From Pardosa pseudoannulata (Eukaryota; Arthropoda; Arachnida; Araneae; Lycosidae), in contig CM063503.1 in the NCBI GenBank assembly GCA_032207245.1, forward strand, positions 102,405,693 through 102,469,692: a stretch of 64,000 nucleotides of DNA, read 5' to 3'. Under the pieces are notes generated by a model. It was not told where the DNA came from. It did not search any database and was given only the letters and a program-made list of their open reading frames with translations. Shown here one piece after another: positions 22,303-37,400 of the stretch. Position 1 is the stretch's first letter. Each line of letters starts with the position of its first letter. The position numbers were made by a program, and so were the translations under genes.

Positions 22303-25300
22303 GATAAATAAAAATAAGACTAGATATTTATTCGCCTGTGACTTCGTCTGTATGGAATTCGTACTTCTTTAGAGGTAAAGAAAAAATAGATGAAAGAGAA
22401 GTCGACTTTTATTACAAATTGCGAGAATAGTGTAGTATTTTACGTCGTTTTTATTACTTCTAAACCCCAGTATCCATATCTTATATTTTTTGTTTGTTTC
22501 ATACAATGTTTTGTGTTTCACGTAAATGTATTATGCATTCATCGTTTGAAGAAAAATTGTGTATAGATTATTTTCGGAGTTACTTCCAACCGTCTCAGAA
22601 AATTCAGAAATGCCTATCGAGGCGATAATAATTAGAAATATAGCAGTCAGATGAGAAACGTGCTATCTTATCTATCCTTTACTCACCTGCCGAAAAACTG
22701 TTTTTAGAGACAATATTTCTCGGTCAGATGAACTTCCACAATTACTTCTAGATTAGTTCTCACGCTTTATTTTTATTTGGGATGTACCCTGTCATTCAGT
22801 TATATTTTACATAATTATCAGATTTTATCACAATTTATCAGAATTTTGTTACTATCTGCTCTTCTGTGTATCATGTTGCTATGAGTCAAAGTGGATGATA
22901 GTTGATATTTTTTTTAAAATCTTTATCGATAAATTTACGGTTATCACAGAATTTTTTTTCTCTGCTACAGAATCTTTGAGATATCCTTACTTGTTACTTG
23001 CATTTATCTTTCGAATTAAAAAAAAAAAAAGTTTCCTTGAGTTTTCTCTTGTGAAAATACGTTTATTGATTATAATTTATAATGTATCCATGACACTGTG
23101 TACAAGTTATTAGCTGATTGTTTTCTTCATTGTCTGCGGATGCAATAAATTGGAAAAAAAATTTTAACTTCAAAAAAATACGTCGCTGACGATATCAATT
23201 TTAACGAGTCATTAACATCTGTTTTTAGTCGCTTTTTTTGTAAAGAAATTTTCATTTTTTGTCACTTTAGAGGCCATTTTCTTTTATAAAAAATATAAAG
23301 TTCCCTTTTTTACACACATCGGTCAAGTTTTGTTTGTCAGACCTCAAAATTTTAATATTTTTTGTTAATAACTAAATTTTATAACAAGAAATAAAAAAGG
23401 TGCGGTTTTGCTATATCGTTTTTCTTGAGTTACCATCAGGGTTGGTAAAAATCTTGATTAAAAAAATAATCATTAATCTTTTTTTTAAATCAGGTTTTTA
23501 ATTTTAAATGATTTTTTAAAATTTTTATTTTTTTTACAAATTGAAAATTACAAGTGAAGTTATATGTTAGGATTAAATTTATTATGATTAATGATTAAGT
23601 TTTCATTATCCTATTTATTTTCTTAAGGTGTGCAATATTATTTACATATGGGGACAAACTCTTAGCATTTTTTTCATTGTTTTCTAATGTGAAAAAAAAT
23701 CTATCTATCGAATCGGTTTTTAATGTACTAGCATTTAAATAAACACATAAACAAATATAAGTAAATTATTTAGGATATAATGTCAGATTTGGTAAAAAAA
23801 TTTCATTACTAAAGGAAGGATTTTTAAATTATTTTTCATCTGCGAATGATGAATGCGGATGAAGGATGTGTGAGTGTCTGTGCCATATAATACTGCTGGG
23901 GGCTGCTTCTACTCATACAATATAAAAATGCTTAAAAATTCACAATGAAATAAAGTAATCTGTATTTAAATCAAGATGACTTATATCAAGGTGATTTAAA
24001 TCAATCAACCTTGGTTATCAACGTAATAAAGTTGGTCTTACCCCACTCAAAAATGCAATATCAATGTCTAAAATGTGCAAAGGCTGTAGTTTCTATAGGT
24101 TTTGTTTTATTAGTAGCGCTATGGTCGACTTTTATGCAACACAAGGGCTAATGAGACCGGAACCTACTACTGAACGGTTGCGAATATCCATACCACAGTG
24201 GGATTCGAACCCACGAACTCCGTACCGAAGATCAGCGCCCTAACCATTCGGCCATTATTCGTCTCAGTTTTTATAGGAAAATGGAATTTCTTTAGAGCAT
24301 AAAACAATTTTGTTAAAAATATATTACTCTCAACACAATTAGATAATTTATATTATTGTAGACTTTGTTACAAATTTATTATTTTAAAAAAAAAATCTGT
24401 TAAAAAATAAATATGTTAATTATGTAAAATCAAGATAGACATAGCCTTATTTTAAAGTTGTGGATTCTGTAAAGAAAGATTAAAAAAATTGCCACTCTTT
24501 AATCACTTTTCTGCATTTCGTTTGTCACTTTAAGTCAAGTCAGTTTACAAGCGTCAATTGTCACTTTTCCAAGATTTTTGCACTAGAACCGGGGGAGTAT
24601 CTATATTCCTAAAATACTTGGGCGGGGTTAAACTTACTCCAATTAATATGAATCCATGTTGTTATTCGAGAAGTATACAGTATATTTGTATGCAATGTCA
24701 TTTATTTTTAGACTAAATTATTATAATAATTTATAAATAGTTAGATATTACAATATTAAAAAGTATATATAGTTAAAAAAATATATAGACAACTTTAATG
24801 GTTTTGTTTATTTTCTTACCAGTCAGTTTTTTTACACAGTTCAGGCGCAGTTTGGGCAACTTTATATGTATATAAATATATATATATGTAAGGAAAATTC
24901 TCAGGGTTTTTCAAAACTTAAGTCAAGGGCTAAAAATTTCTGCGTTCTATTGCATTCCCATTTTTAATCTCCAACCTAAATTGACCACTGGGGCTACAGT
25001 TTACGCCTTCAGAGAAGGGGTCTGACTAATTATAACTCTACATTGTCCTAGTGGACAATTTAGGAAATTTCTTACCAAAAAGGAGATGTTGACCCAGGTA
25101 TTGAGGGTCTTCTACATATAACTTCATGCTAGCTAACCCCTCAGTTTGTCCTGTACCTATGATGAAGTAGGAACCCATCCTCCAACGTTATCTTAATAAA
25201 GGTTTTTAACCACTTGCGCTACGATTTAACTGCCGGTGGCCGCGCCGCGCTCCGCGACATAACTTTAAAAAATACTTCAAAAAATACTGTAGAACTGTAG

Positions 25301-27308
25301 CTGGAAGAATGAACGGCTGAACTCTTACGATTAGCCGAGGTACCACGCACAAGTCGCATTTGTTTCTGCGCGAAGTGACTATCGACATGGTATTCACGTC
25401 GCATTTGTTTCTGCGCGAAATGACTATCGACGTGGTATACACGTCGCTTTCGGTTCTGTAACAAAAGCATCTCGACGTGCCTGGCACGTCTTTGTAGCGC
25501 AAGTGGTTAAGCTAAAACGGTGTCATTTTTATGGGCCATGACTGCAACCACCCATCGTGAAGTCCGTCTTATTACACACACACACATACACATATATATT
25601 GTAAATATCGGTATTTTACAGTTAGAACAAATATCTACAGTTTTGTTTTCACACTTGGAAGCTTAGTAATGAACCATTTTCGCTTATTCACCGACTCTTC
25701 GATATTATATTTTCATACATTTTTATGGGTACGAAATTAGGAAAACTCAAGAAGTTTATTTCAGTTTTGTTAGTAGAATTTTGAGGAAAATGGACCCAGT
25801 ATAGTTTTTGGATCAAAATGACCCATTCAGCGGTTCTAGTTTTAAGGTCATCTAATCACTCGTACGCTTGGTACAAATGTGTATAACTCCTTTATTTGTA
25901 CTTTTAAAAATAAATCTTCCATTTAAAATTACTTTTTTCATTCTGTGACATTTCCCTCTCTTCTTAAATAGTGCATAAATTTCGTAGTCTTTGGAATATT
26001 ATTGCATACAACGTTTTAACAGAGATAGCAAAGATTTATTTTCAGCCAAAAATTACTGTAGTTCAACCTTTGATTTATTTTCTTCGTTTCACGGGAGGAG
26101 TGTTAGCATACGTAGCGGAATCCTGTGGAATGGGAAGAGGGGATAGGGAGAAGAGAAAAATAGCTTCCACATTCTGTTGGGGAGAGGGAAAAAAACACGG
26201 GGGTAAACTCGGCTGACACCAGTGCTTAGCTGTTGAAGTAATTTAAGAAAGGAAGACAAATCTTGGTTGCATCTTGGCTTATGTCTACGTACGTGTAATT
26301 CTAACGGTACAAATTTTAATACGATTTAAAATTCACGTGCAGATGTATTAATGTATTAAGACTTTAATTTCTTAAACGACTTTAGGCTGTACTGAGCGAA
26401 TCATACATTTCATTATCATTTAATTTAACAAAATTAAATGATATATATATGACACGTCGTGATACAGAGTTGAGGCGAATGGAAAACAGTGTTCTGGATA
26501 ATAATAAGTTAATTAAACCATCGTTAAAGTAAAACTTGCGCCATTTTCACTTTTTCGTCGAAGACACGCGTAGAGTGTTGTTGACAGCTCCATGTCCACG
26601 AGCTCACTGAAAACTTATCTGTTTGCAAGCTCATCAAATAGTTCAAAAATGCTTCCGCCTGACCGGATTATCCTAAAAGCTTACTCGAGCGTGGGTCTTT
26701 TTCAATTATTTTATTATAAGAGTTCCCTTTTTAAAATCGTTTTTAACTCGCATAATTTACAACTACCCCTGTTTTAGACCTGATATATACACACACACAC
26801 ACACACAATATATTTATATACATGTGTGTGGGCAATACATCAAAATTTTTACACTTAAAATATCTTCGTAAAATTCTCACTTTCCCATCCTCATTCTTTC
26901 ATATCTATTTTCTCAGCCACAAAATCTCAATTAAAAGCAGTGTTCGCTGCTTAAATTCTTTCCAACCAGTCTCCCAAAGCTAACTGTGAAATTAAAGGTA
27001 ATTTTCAGTCCACTCACCACATTTTCCAGCTGTTTCAATAAAATGGTTCACTTTTCCAATGATTTTAAGTTCCTTTCTGACGATTAATATAGTTGACTAA
27101 GCTGCTCTCTCTTAGGAATATCTCCGCGTCATCTCTCGCTGTGGGACCGATTTTGTAATAGAAAAGTGTTTTCAAGACTCTGTTCTTGTCGGAGAAACAT
27201 GTCTTTTACCTAGTCTTAATTAGGTTCATTCATTGCCCAATAAGCCCGGGCTATTAAAATAATAGGGACTTATTTTCTCTTATAGCTAGCGGATTAATTC
27301 CATCGTGT

Positions 27309-27367
<59 letters not shown>

Positions 27368-28188
27368 TTTGATAATATTTAATACTAATAACATTGAAAA
27401 TTATATAAAATTTAATATTTTATATATGTAAAATGCCACGCACAGTCTTGTGTAATATGTTTCAGTAAGTGTATAAAATAGCAAAAAGTACTAAAATTTA
27501 AAAAACTTGGTGGACATTTTTGTTTTGCTAGTTTTTGATACAAAGTTGTGCTAAAAACTTTTAGGGCTGTATTCCCATCATTTAGTTATTAAACAACGTT
27601 TTATCAAACGAGTTTTATACTGGCGTGGACAGTATGTGTTTGAAATTAAAACCTATGCGATTAATAAAAAAAAAATCTGCAGTCACGCAAGTCCCTTCAT
27701 ATTCAAATTCTGGTCACGAAATTTATCTAGTTACGGCAGGATGAATTTTCCCGCTTCTTATCTCTACCTAAATCTTACTCTGTAATTTTTTTTGTCGCTT
27801 CTGCTGTACGTTTCTGTTTTTTGCAATTGAATGGACAGTGTGATGAGTCGTAAAGGATGTATTTTTAATATTTTACCCTTCGTTAGTTGCAATACCCGAT
27901 AGATACATCCGCTGTAGACTATCCATTTGCTTGTATCTTAATCTAACGCAGGTGTGGGCAATTGACAGCCCGTCAGTTAAACTTTGCAACCCGTCGTGGA
28001 ATTCACACAATTTTATCATTGATAGAAAATCTCATTTATTATAAAAATACAATATTCGATTGATGTCCTAATTATCGTTACGACTGTTTATGCACATTTT
28101 TAAATCTGTAACTTTTCTGTTGTTAGTTTATGAATAATATTAATAAAACTTAAATACTAATGTATTGTTTTCCACTCTCACCACAAAT

Positions 28189-28219
<31 letters not shown>

Positions 28220-29612
28220 CATACATACATACATACATACATGCATGCATGCTGTGCGGCCCGCGGAGCTTTTATATTAAGGAACGATAGGCGTTATTAA
28301 AACGTGTGTGGGAATTATTAACTTTATAAAAAAAAATTTCCCCATATGCATTGACTAAAAGATGATCGAATGGGTAGGGTGCTGCTATTCGATACTGGAG
28401 TTCGCGGGTTCAAATCTCGATGGCATGGATTTTAGTAACCGTTCTGAATCGGCTTTACGCTGTAGGTCCTGGTGTCATTAGCCCTCGTATAACAAAACAG
28501 TAGACCATAGTGCTCCAAACCAAACTATATATACATTAAAGTATAACTACGTCACGTAAGAAAGATAATTTATTTAAAAATTCAATAATTTAAAATATTT
28601 TGTTAATTTTTCAAATGGTCTTTTAGTTCTCAATTTTTCTTGTATTTTAACTAATTTTAAATTATTTTTTGAACATCTTTTCGGGTATTATTTTGCTGAA
28701 TAGTTATATGTAAGAAATAGGGGTTACGCCTGTACGTTGATATTTCACGAAATATTCGGACTTTTCTAAATTTAAATTAGGTTTAAATAACCTGAATGAA
28801 GTCAAAATTTAAAACGGATGCTCGAATTTATTTAATGCTTGGTAAACATTTTGTCGGAATCTATATTTGCACATCAGTAGTAAAGAGCACCATGTTGTTT
28901 AAGGTTTTTACATATTTGTGTATAATTTGTTCTCATCTATTATACGGTAAAAAAGTATTACCCCCCATTTCCTAAAATTGAGAGATATAGCGAATCGGAA
29001 CGAAAAACTGTGAACCAACATATTTTCAATGCCAAGACATCCATTTAGGCATAATCTTATTTTTACTATTTTAAGTTTACTGGCACTATGGTATGTAGTT
29101 CCTATTACCTTAGTTTTTTACTAAAAACGGAGCAACGAAAACAGATCTAGAAAAAAAAAATCTTTATTATACTCTCTCCTGTAAAATCTGAAATTTGTGG
29201 CATAGTGACTTATATTTCCGATGTACTGATATTAAAAAGTGAAAGCACAAAGACCATTTAAAAAAGTAACATGCAATTTCATTAAAAATGAATTTAGCAA
29301 ATCAATTAGTTTTGAGAAGAAAATAATAGGATAAATTTACTTACGTAGTCGAACCCCGTTTTTGTTTTGAAGCTTTTTCGCAATTGAGAAAATAGTATTT
29401 CGTCTCTAATTTCCCAATTAATTTTGACATTATATAATTAAGAACTTATTAATTTCCCAGCCAAATTAATAAATTCTTTTTCCACTCAAATAGTGAAAGA
29501 GCAGTTAGAATCTTTTATTGTATTGGGTAAGGAATTTCATAAACTTTTCTTGGAACCGTACCTTATTAAATATTACCTTAGTTTTTTACTAAAAACGGAG
29601 CAACGAAAACAG

Positions 29613-29644
<32 letters not shown>

Positions 29645-29670
29645 TAAAAAAAAGCAAAAATTAAAAAAAA

Positions 29671-29706
<36 letters not shown>

Positions 29707-30559
29707 ATAGGAAAAAAAAAGAAAAAAAAAAAAAAATTAAAAAAAAAAATTAAAAATTAAAAAAAAAAAAAAAAAAATAAAAGCAGTTAGAATCTTTTAT
29801 TGTATTGGGTAAGGAATTTCATAAACTTTTCTTGGAACCGTACCTTATTAAATATTATTTTTCTGTTAAAAATGTGAGGTACCGTTAAAAGTTAAATTAA
29901 CTTATTAATTTTCCTAAATGTTTTAGTTTAATTCTTGTTAATTTAATAGGTTATAAAGTCAAAATTTAAATTAGATTATTAAATTAGTTGATTTCAGTTT
30001 AAAGTAAAATATAATCGATTTTAGCTAATCAGATTCCTTGAAGATTTAATAGATTTCCACCATTTTTTAAAAATTACATCACCATTGAATACATTTAGCA
30101 ATTAATGAGTTATAATTTTTTTTTTTTTTTTTTTTTTTTAAATCTAAAGCAGGGGTTTCCAAATGGTGGGCTATTTGTGGTCCGCAAGGTCTATTTCTTA
30201 TTTATTTATTTATTTTTTTGGAAATTTATTAAAAATTAGTACAGAACTCGACTTGCAAATTCGCCCTTGCTTTATCTTTTGAAATTAGCAGAGCTGGTGG
30301 TGGATATTTGTTCATTGGTTGATGATGTTGACCATCTACAACACTCCCACTAAATTATTCTATTTTATTTTGATACATTATTAATTTTAGTTATTTAGGT
30401 AATTTTTGTTCTTACAATTTGTCAATATTAATTGAAATAAACCGAATAAACTTCAATATTCAATTGTTTTTGGGTATAATAGCTTATTTGTTAATTTATC
30501 TTTCTTTTGCAACTGTTAAATTTTTAAGGCTATTAGATCTTTAATTATTTTGCTTAAAC

Positions 30560-30605
<46 letters not shown>

Positions 30606-33600
30606 CCGGTTTTAGCTTCTTATTTTATCTTATTCATTCTTACATTTCACTTGTACAAATAGTCAAGAGCCCCAGAAATGTATTTTATAACACATGGCTT
30701 TCCAACTATTTTAAGGAACTGTAGTGACTAAATTTTTGTTTTTAAATAACTATACATATTATTAGTTAACTTTTCTCAATTCTAGTTGTAGAATTTTATG
30801 AAAAATGGCCAATTATGAAGGTTTGGCCCTCGAGCGTTTACTTGTCAAAAAACTCCTTTATCTAACACTTTTCTTAATTATTCAGATAGATTAAGATATC
30901 AGTCTACGTTGAAAATGTCTTTATTTTTTTTTCCAAAAAATCAATTTTTTTATTTCTCTATTGAAAAATTTCGACTTTTAGGTTTCTAAATCTGTTCATG
31001 TTTTGTCTCTACGGCATTTTTAAGAAAAGTTAGAGCTGTTTAAACATCAGTGACAGCTGTCAAAACAAAACTGAAGTAGCGACTTCAGGATCGTAAGTTG
31101 TGAATTTTTTGGACAAAACTTTTTAAATTTCATGATGATTAGTTAAAGCATTTTTCAAAGCATTTTTAATAATTAACAAGTTGGCAATTAGAAATTTTTG
31201 AAGCAAGAAAGTGTGGGAAATTTTAAACATCTATTTTAATTTTTTAATAGTTAAAGTTGCTTTCATAAACTTCAAATGCGTTTTTCTCAAAACGGTATTT
31301 TTAATAAAATGTTGAAACTTGAAATGTAATTTCTCAAAAGTTATTAAAATATTTTAATGAAGATTATTATGAATGCTTTTCATAGTATTTACTAGTGGAT
31401 GATCTAAAAGCTTTAAATTTGGATAATTTTTAATGATGTTACACTCATAGTTAGATACAAAGGTATTGAAAATTCGTTAAAAATTCAATGTGTATGATTT
31501 TGAAGGACCCAAATTTTTTACCAAATGTAAATTAAGCAAAGATTTTAGGTGATTCACTAGTCCAGTGTATAAGAAATGTGTTGCATCCAAAAATATTGAA
31601 ATAATTTAATTTATTAAAAAATTAGACCTTTTGAAAAAACCCGATTTTACTAAATTTTCTTCATTTATTAGAAATTTCATAAAAACTTCTCCAGGAATAA
31701 ATTTAAGTGCAATTCTCTATGATAATATAAAAAATAAATCTAAAAATGTAAAAACATGAACTAATTTCTACGTTTAAAGAAAAAAGTTCTCCGAACGGAT
31801 ACCTTAATCACCGGATGTAACAAGTAGTACTTTTGATCTCTTTAAGTTCGTTATAACGGAGTTCGATTTTACTTCAATTTATATGTGTGCAAAGCTTTAA
31901 AACTCTTAACAGTTTTATATAAGTGCTTTGTTACGTCTACCAATCATTTAAAGGGACTGCCTACTTTGGATTATATGTTATTTTTAATATTAGGTAAAGT
32001 TATTTAACAAATATGTTTAAAGTTTTAATGAAAAAAAACCGTGAAAAAATATACATTATTAAGAGTACTTTCATTAAAGGTTCCATAATATTGTGGAAAT
32101 TTATGTTAAAATTTAGCAGCATTTGATATTTAGCCTGACACTATACACTGTATAATAAAATCATCTACATTTTCTTTATATTATTCTGAAACGAAACGTT
32201 TAGCTGTGTAATGCACTAAATCATTTACAATATTTTGAAACTTTACTGATATAGATCAAATACCGTGGAAAGTTGCAGAATTTATCTAAATAAGTCATTT
32301 CTTTTCTTACAAATATCTGTAAAAATGCGCAAATTAAAATGTTGAAGTTAGATTACAGTTTGAAGCATACCATGAACTAGACATTTCAGCTGCATTTAAA
32401 AGCAGTATCTTTAAAACTTTTTGAGGAATCAGGTTTCGCGTGGAGTGCGGTGACTGTTAAACCAGTTTTTTAGAAATGTTATTTTACGATTTTGGGAGAG
32501 GAGAATAGAAAATATTTTCTATTCTACATTTAAATTTTTTTAGTTATAAATCCAGTCTTTCTTGATTCGAAAAGCCACTGACCATTATTATATTGTTAAG
32601 GCTCTAAATGCAGCTTTTAAGCTCCTGTGTAAGTGACCTGAGAATTCGCCTTGAATACGGTTTCTTATATATTGGTTTTGCGATCTACTAACGTGTCTTG
32701 CCCGCTAGGTGTTGAATGTTCCAGAAGTATTACCAGATTCTTGAAGGTTGTTCTGAAGTAATTAAGTTGTGATGTAATAATACGCAACTGCATGTTTTTC
32801 TTCATCTATGATTTTTGTAAACGAGAACAAATCGTTTGCACAGCAAAAAACAAAAACATTTACTAAAAGAATTAATTTTTTTTCTGGTTTTTAGTTAATA
32901 CCTCCGTTAATTTTGGTCCTACAAAGATGATACTTGTCGGAATGAGTTTTTCAGAATTTTCCAAGTACGTGAATACTTGTTTGGACCCCAAACTTCCAGC
33001 CGTTTTCGAAGAATGGAGGTTAAAATACAAATAGATTTTGATAGATGACTTCAGTGAAAAAGTGGACTATTTGAAATGAGATTTATTTAATTTTAATATC
33101 TATAATATAATATTGGTCCTAAAGTATTTTATTCAGTCATAAGGGTTCATGAGATATTGAATCTCAGTTTTTAATGATTAAACTTTTAATTGTATTTTTA
33201 TAATGAGTAAAATAATGCTGTTACGTAAGACATATACTAAAATCTATCAGAAAAGAATTATTGATTAAAATATGACTTTTTCACAAAACTTGTGCCTTCT
33301 ATCAACATTTGTAAAAAATATTCCTAGTGCACCGCATTTTAAGCAAATGCTTTATTTTTCACTACATGTTTAACATTTATGTAGAAATAAAACTGGGTAA
33401 TGATATACAGTAAAGTTAAGTATAATTTATATAGACAGTTATTTCAAATTATATAATGTTTTAGTGATTTTTTCCCTTTCTTCCACGGTATTAAACACTC
33501 TTTAACTCGATAAAATAACTTTTTAATGAAGTATATGGTTTGGTTTGGAGTGCTGAGGTCTACTATTTTTCTACATGAAAGCTAATAAAACCGGGACATA

Positions 33601-34376
33601 CTGCTTAAAGCTGATTCTAAAAATCTACGAACATCCATACCTTCAGCGGGATTCGAACCCTCAAACTCCGGTACTGAAGAGCAGTGTTCTGCTGAATCAG
33701 TCATAGTTCAACTCCCAATTTTATGACAAACACATAAATAGGTAATAAGTAGGGCTTGTAAACATACTTTTCTACTTATCGGTAATTCGGTAAATGAAAA
33801 TCTGTTTACCGGTAATTTTTTTCCGGAAAAAAAAATACTTAGCCCTTGTGTTGCAAAAAATAGACCGTAGCGCTCCAAACCAAGGCGAAAAATAACAAAG
33901 TAACAGGTACTAAATACATGTAATAACTTTGGTCTGTGCACGTTCATTTCAAAGGCAAAATACTGAATAGTAATTAATGTACAATGTAATTTCTTTCATT
34001 TGAAAGTTCCCTTGACCCATAAATTTGTTTCATTTTTATTTCATTTTATTTGGTGCTGTAACGAGGTAAGACTGTATATATTATTTGCTTCAGTAAAAAC
34101 AAAATAATAATTAAACTGTAGATTCCATTCTAATTGGTCCTTATATTGTAAAAAATTGTTTATAGCCCCCCCCCCCCCCCCAAACCAAGCAAAATTTGTG
34201 ACCGAACCTCTGTGTCAAACCTGGTCCGAAGTCAAGATCAGCGATGTGTCCATAAAGCAAGCTAAATTAGGAAGAAAAATGTATCGTCCCTTAAACATTG
34301 CGAGAGAAATACGTTAGAGGAGTTTATATTTCATGCTTTCATTTACAGTTTTCTTTCGGTAACATACAGTTTCATA

Positions 34377-34414
<38 letters not shown>

Positions 34415-37400
34415 TTCAGCCCTAATCGTATATTAATGAGAGCATTCTTCCGCACAACAACTGTGATTGATCTTGAGATACGGTGTCAAATGACCTTCTG
34501 TATATATGTAGTCGGACGATGGCTGCACAGGTATTGCGAAACCTTTCGGTACCGGAGTATGGTCTTGGTTGCCATTATTGGTATGCGTGTTCGTAGCCAT
34601 TCGGAATCCACTTTAAACAGTAGGTCCCGGCTTCGTTAGCCCTCGTGCAGCAAAAAGTAGACCGTAGCATTCCAATCCAATTTTTCCTTCTCTCTTGGGA
34701 TTAATATTTACTTCAGTAGTGTTTTTAAAAAATCCCCAAGGAACGAAATAGGATTTTATTTTTATTTATAAATGGCAACATCGAAACGGAAATTTATATA
34801 AATACGGTTGCTAATTAAGCATTTGACTTTTATTTTTACAATAATAGTGTTATTAAAAATCACCAAGGGACGAAAAAGAATTTTTTTTTTTTTTTTAATT
34901 CAAAAGTGGCACCATCAAAACTGGAATTTATATAATTCCGATTGCTTACTACGCATTTGAAGTAAATCTGGGGAACCATAACTTTTTAATTGTATGAAAT
35001 GCATACTTATTTGAAATCTGGTATCTATATCAGTATAATGTCTTTTTCCCTGCTCTAGTATAAATTAGAAGCCTAACATGACTAAATCTTACTGAAAACA
35101 AAATAGCAACTCCTTTTCTTAATACCCCATGGCAATAAAAAGGCATTTAATTTCGATTTAGTGAAAAGTTCTATTAACAGTACTGTTATTCCTAGGTGAA
35201 TTCTCAGCATTGAGTCTAGCAAATCAACCTTCTAGTACGAAATTAGTTTCGATACTTTTATTTCTCTTGCGATAAATAGAAGCCGTATGTCCAGATAATT
35301 TAAGTATTTGTTTTCGTAAAAGGAATGGTGCCACTCTACTTGGTCTATTTAAAGCTAAGTGCAGCAGATCTTAAAATAACTCGGATTATTGGTATCGAAA
35401 TGAATCAATATTTCTCTTTGAAGCTCACCAGTTGTGTGGTTTCTGTGAATTTTTTATAGACTTAAATTTTTTTTACGCGTTGTTAGTGTGCTTCCCTATA
35501 AATCCTGATAGTATATCAAGGCCACTCATGTTAATAATATAATTATAGATTTTGTAATCATGTTGATTTGTTTTACCACTGTAGTTACCATTTTCAAATG
35601 TCTATGGCAAGCTATTTTGCCTCTATCTCATTAGATCTGCTATTTATTAATGACTTCAGAAATAACTAAGAGAATTTAATAAACGTCCAGACTTCATAAT
35701 ATAGTTTTAACAATAAAGACTACTATTTTATAAAGAAAAGACAACATTAAGAATCCAGTTTCTTCTGCACTTACTCGTCGTTCATTTGATTAATTGCCAT
35801 TCATTCGATAAAATTCTTTTTTAGAAAATGTTTTATAAATATTGTGTAGCACAACATGAAAAGAAATAAAAAGCATAAAATGCTTACCTTTTAATAGCAC
35901 CCACTGAGCGGTCGTAAGCATTCTTTCACTACAAAAGAAATTAAAATCAAATTAATTTAATTTCATAATCTAAATAAGTTTATTTTCTTAAGCAGACATA
36001 GTAGCTTTCGAGCTGAAAAGTGTCATTATAATGACCTATTTTTGATTCAATATGAATTATAAAGTTCTGCTTTGATTACAATAAACCTTTTCGGACAGCA
36101 TTAATACCGGTCTAACTTTATATAAATTATTTAATTATATTATATCAAGCAATGCAATTAAAAAAAATTATATATATATATATTATATATACACTATTAT
36201 ATATACACTAAGTGAAAACAAATAGGAATCCACTGGTCCACCAAATAAATCTTGAAATATGTAAATTAGAAATAATTTCATGAAATAAACGCTAATTATC
36301 TTTTATATTCTGTGAACCTTTAATTATATGAATAAAATCAATGTATTTTATTATATAGCATAATAAAGAATATTTTTTTTATTTCTAATTTCTTATCAGA
36401 TTTTAACCAACAACAGGTAAACTCTTGGGGGTATTTAAGTTTTCTGTTCCTTTTTAAATTCATAATTTTAATTAAAATATATCTCAATCATTTATATTGT
36501 AAGAGTTTGTAATTGTGCACTTTCTATTTTAATTGCGTCCATATTTTCTCCTTAAAATATAACTGTAATCGTTAGTAAATTTATCTTCACGTTTCGACGG
36601 ATCACCAGTTGCAGTTTTTGACTTGTTGATGTAGGTGCGTATTTATTCTCCCTAGTTTTACCCAATCCAGTTTTTTATGATTTGCAAACCAGATGTTATG
36701 GAAACACATGGCGCGATGCCGTGCTGCCAGGTGTTTTTCTTTAAAAGTTAAGTTGGTGGCAAGTGTGTTAACAAAAATTATCGTCAGAAAAGTATTTTTT
36801 AAGATAAAATCGGAGAAATATCGATAATAAAGAATTGATTGTAGTTTTTTCTCACTACTTATATAAAAATACCTGATTTTTCTGTTGGCATTATTCAGTT
36901 TATCTTGAAATACTTTCCCTGTGTTTAGATTTCCATATGTGATTTCGAAATTAAAAAAATTCTTTTCTGATTTTGTAAATAAACAATCTCTTTAAGGTAT
37001 AAATTATCGTATAATGTAACAAGAACTATAACTTCAGTCATGAAATCTAAAGATGTTAAGGTGTAATAGATATGAATCTTAGGTGTGTTATTGTTTGTAA
37101 ACAATACATTGTTAAAGTTTTTAATTTGTGCCATACGTAAATCAATAAAACAGTGGAAAATTTATAAATGTGCATAAGTATCTGTTATAATAATAAATCA
37201 AACAATACTGTATTTACTATAATAAATGCATTATTTCTTATTACGTGTTTCTCAAAGAACTTACCCTCCCTCAACCCCAACCGGGCAAGAACTGAAAAAT
37301 GCCTTGAAAGAAGGACAAAATTCCATGGACTCCTCGATAGTTTAGTAGATGCAATATGTGCATTAGTGTCTGAGGATAATATGTCTGATTTCTTACTTAC

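Noticed and set aside
24195..24250. tRNA gene
   Set aside because: Box A and box B are present but the acceptor stem does not close, and the same 3' body follows as in other dispersed SINE copies.
25353..25487. CRISPR-like array
   Set aside because: Units are directly contiguous without spacers, and the context is a eukaryotic MITE.
25206..25502. 98-residue repeat protein (SRRNKCD repeats)
   Set aside because: It lies wholly inside a MITE and reflects a 45-bp tandem repeat whose period is a multiple of three.
29493..29753. Lysine-rich 86-residue ORF
   Set aside because: It is produced by the A-rich tract; the coding part is a duplicated non-coding segment.
34298..34639. 113-residue plus-strand ORF
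   Set aside because: It crosses a 27-base T run and then a SINE body; not a gene.
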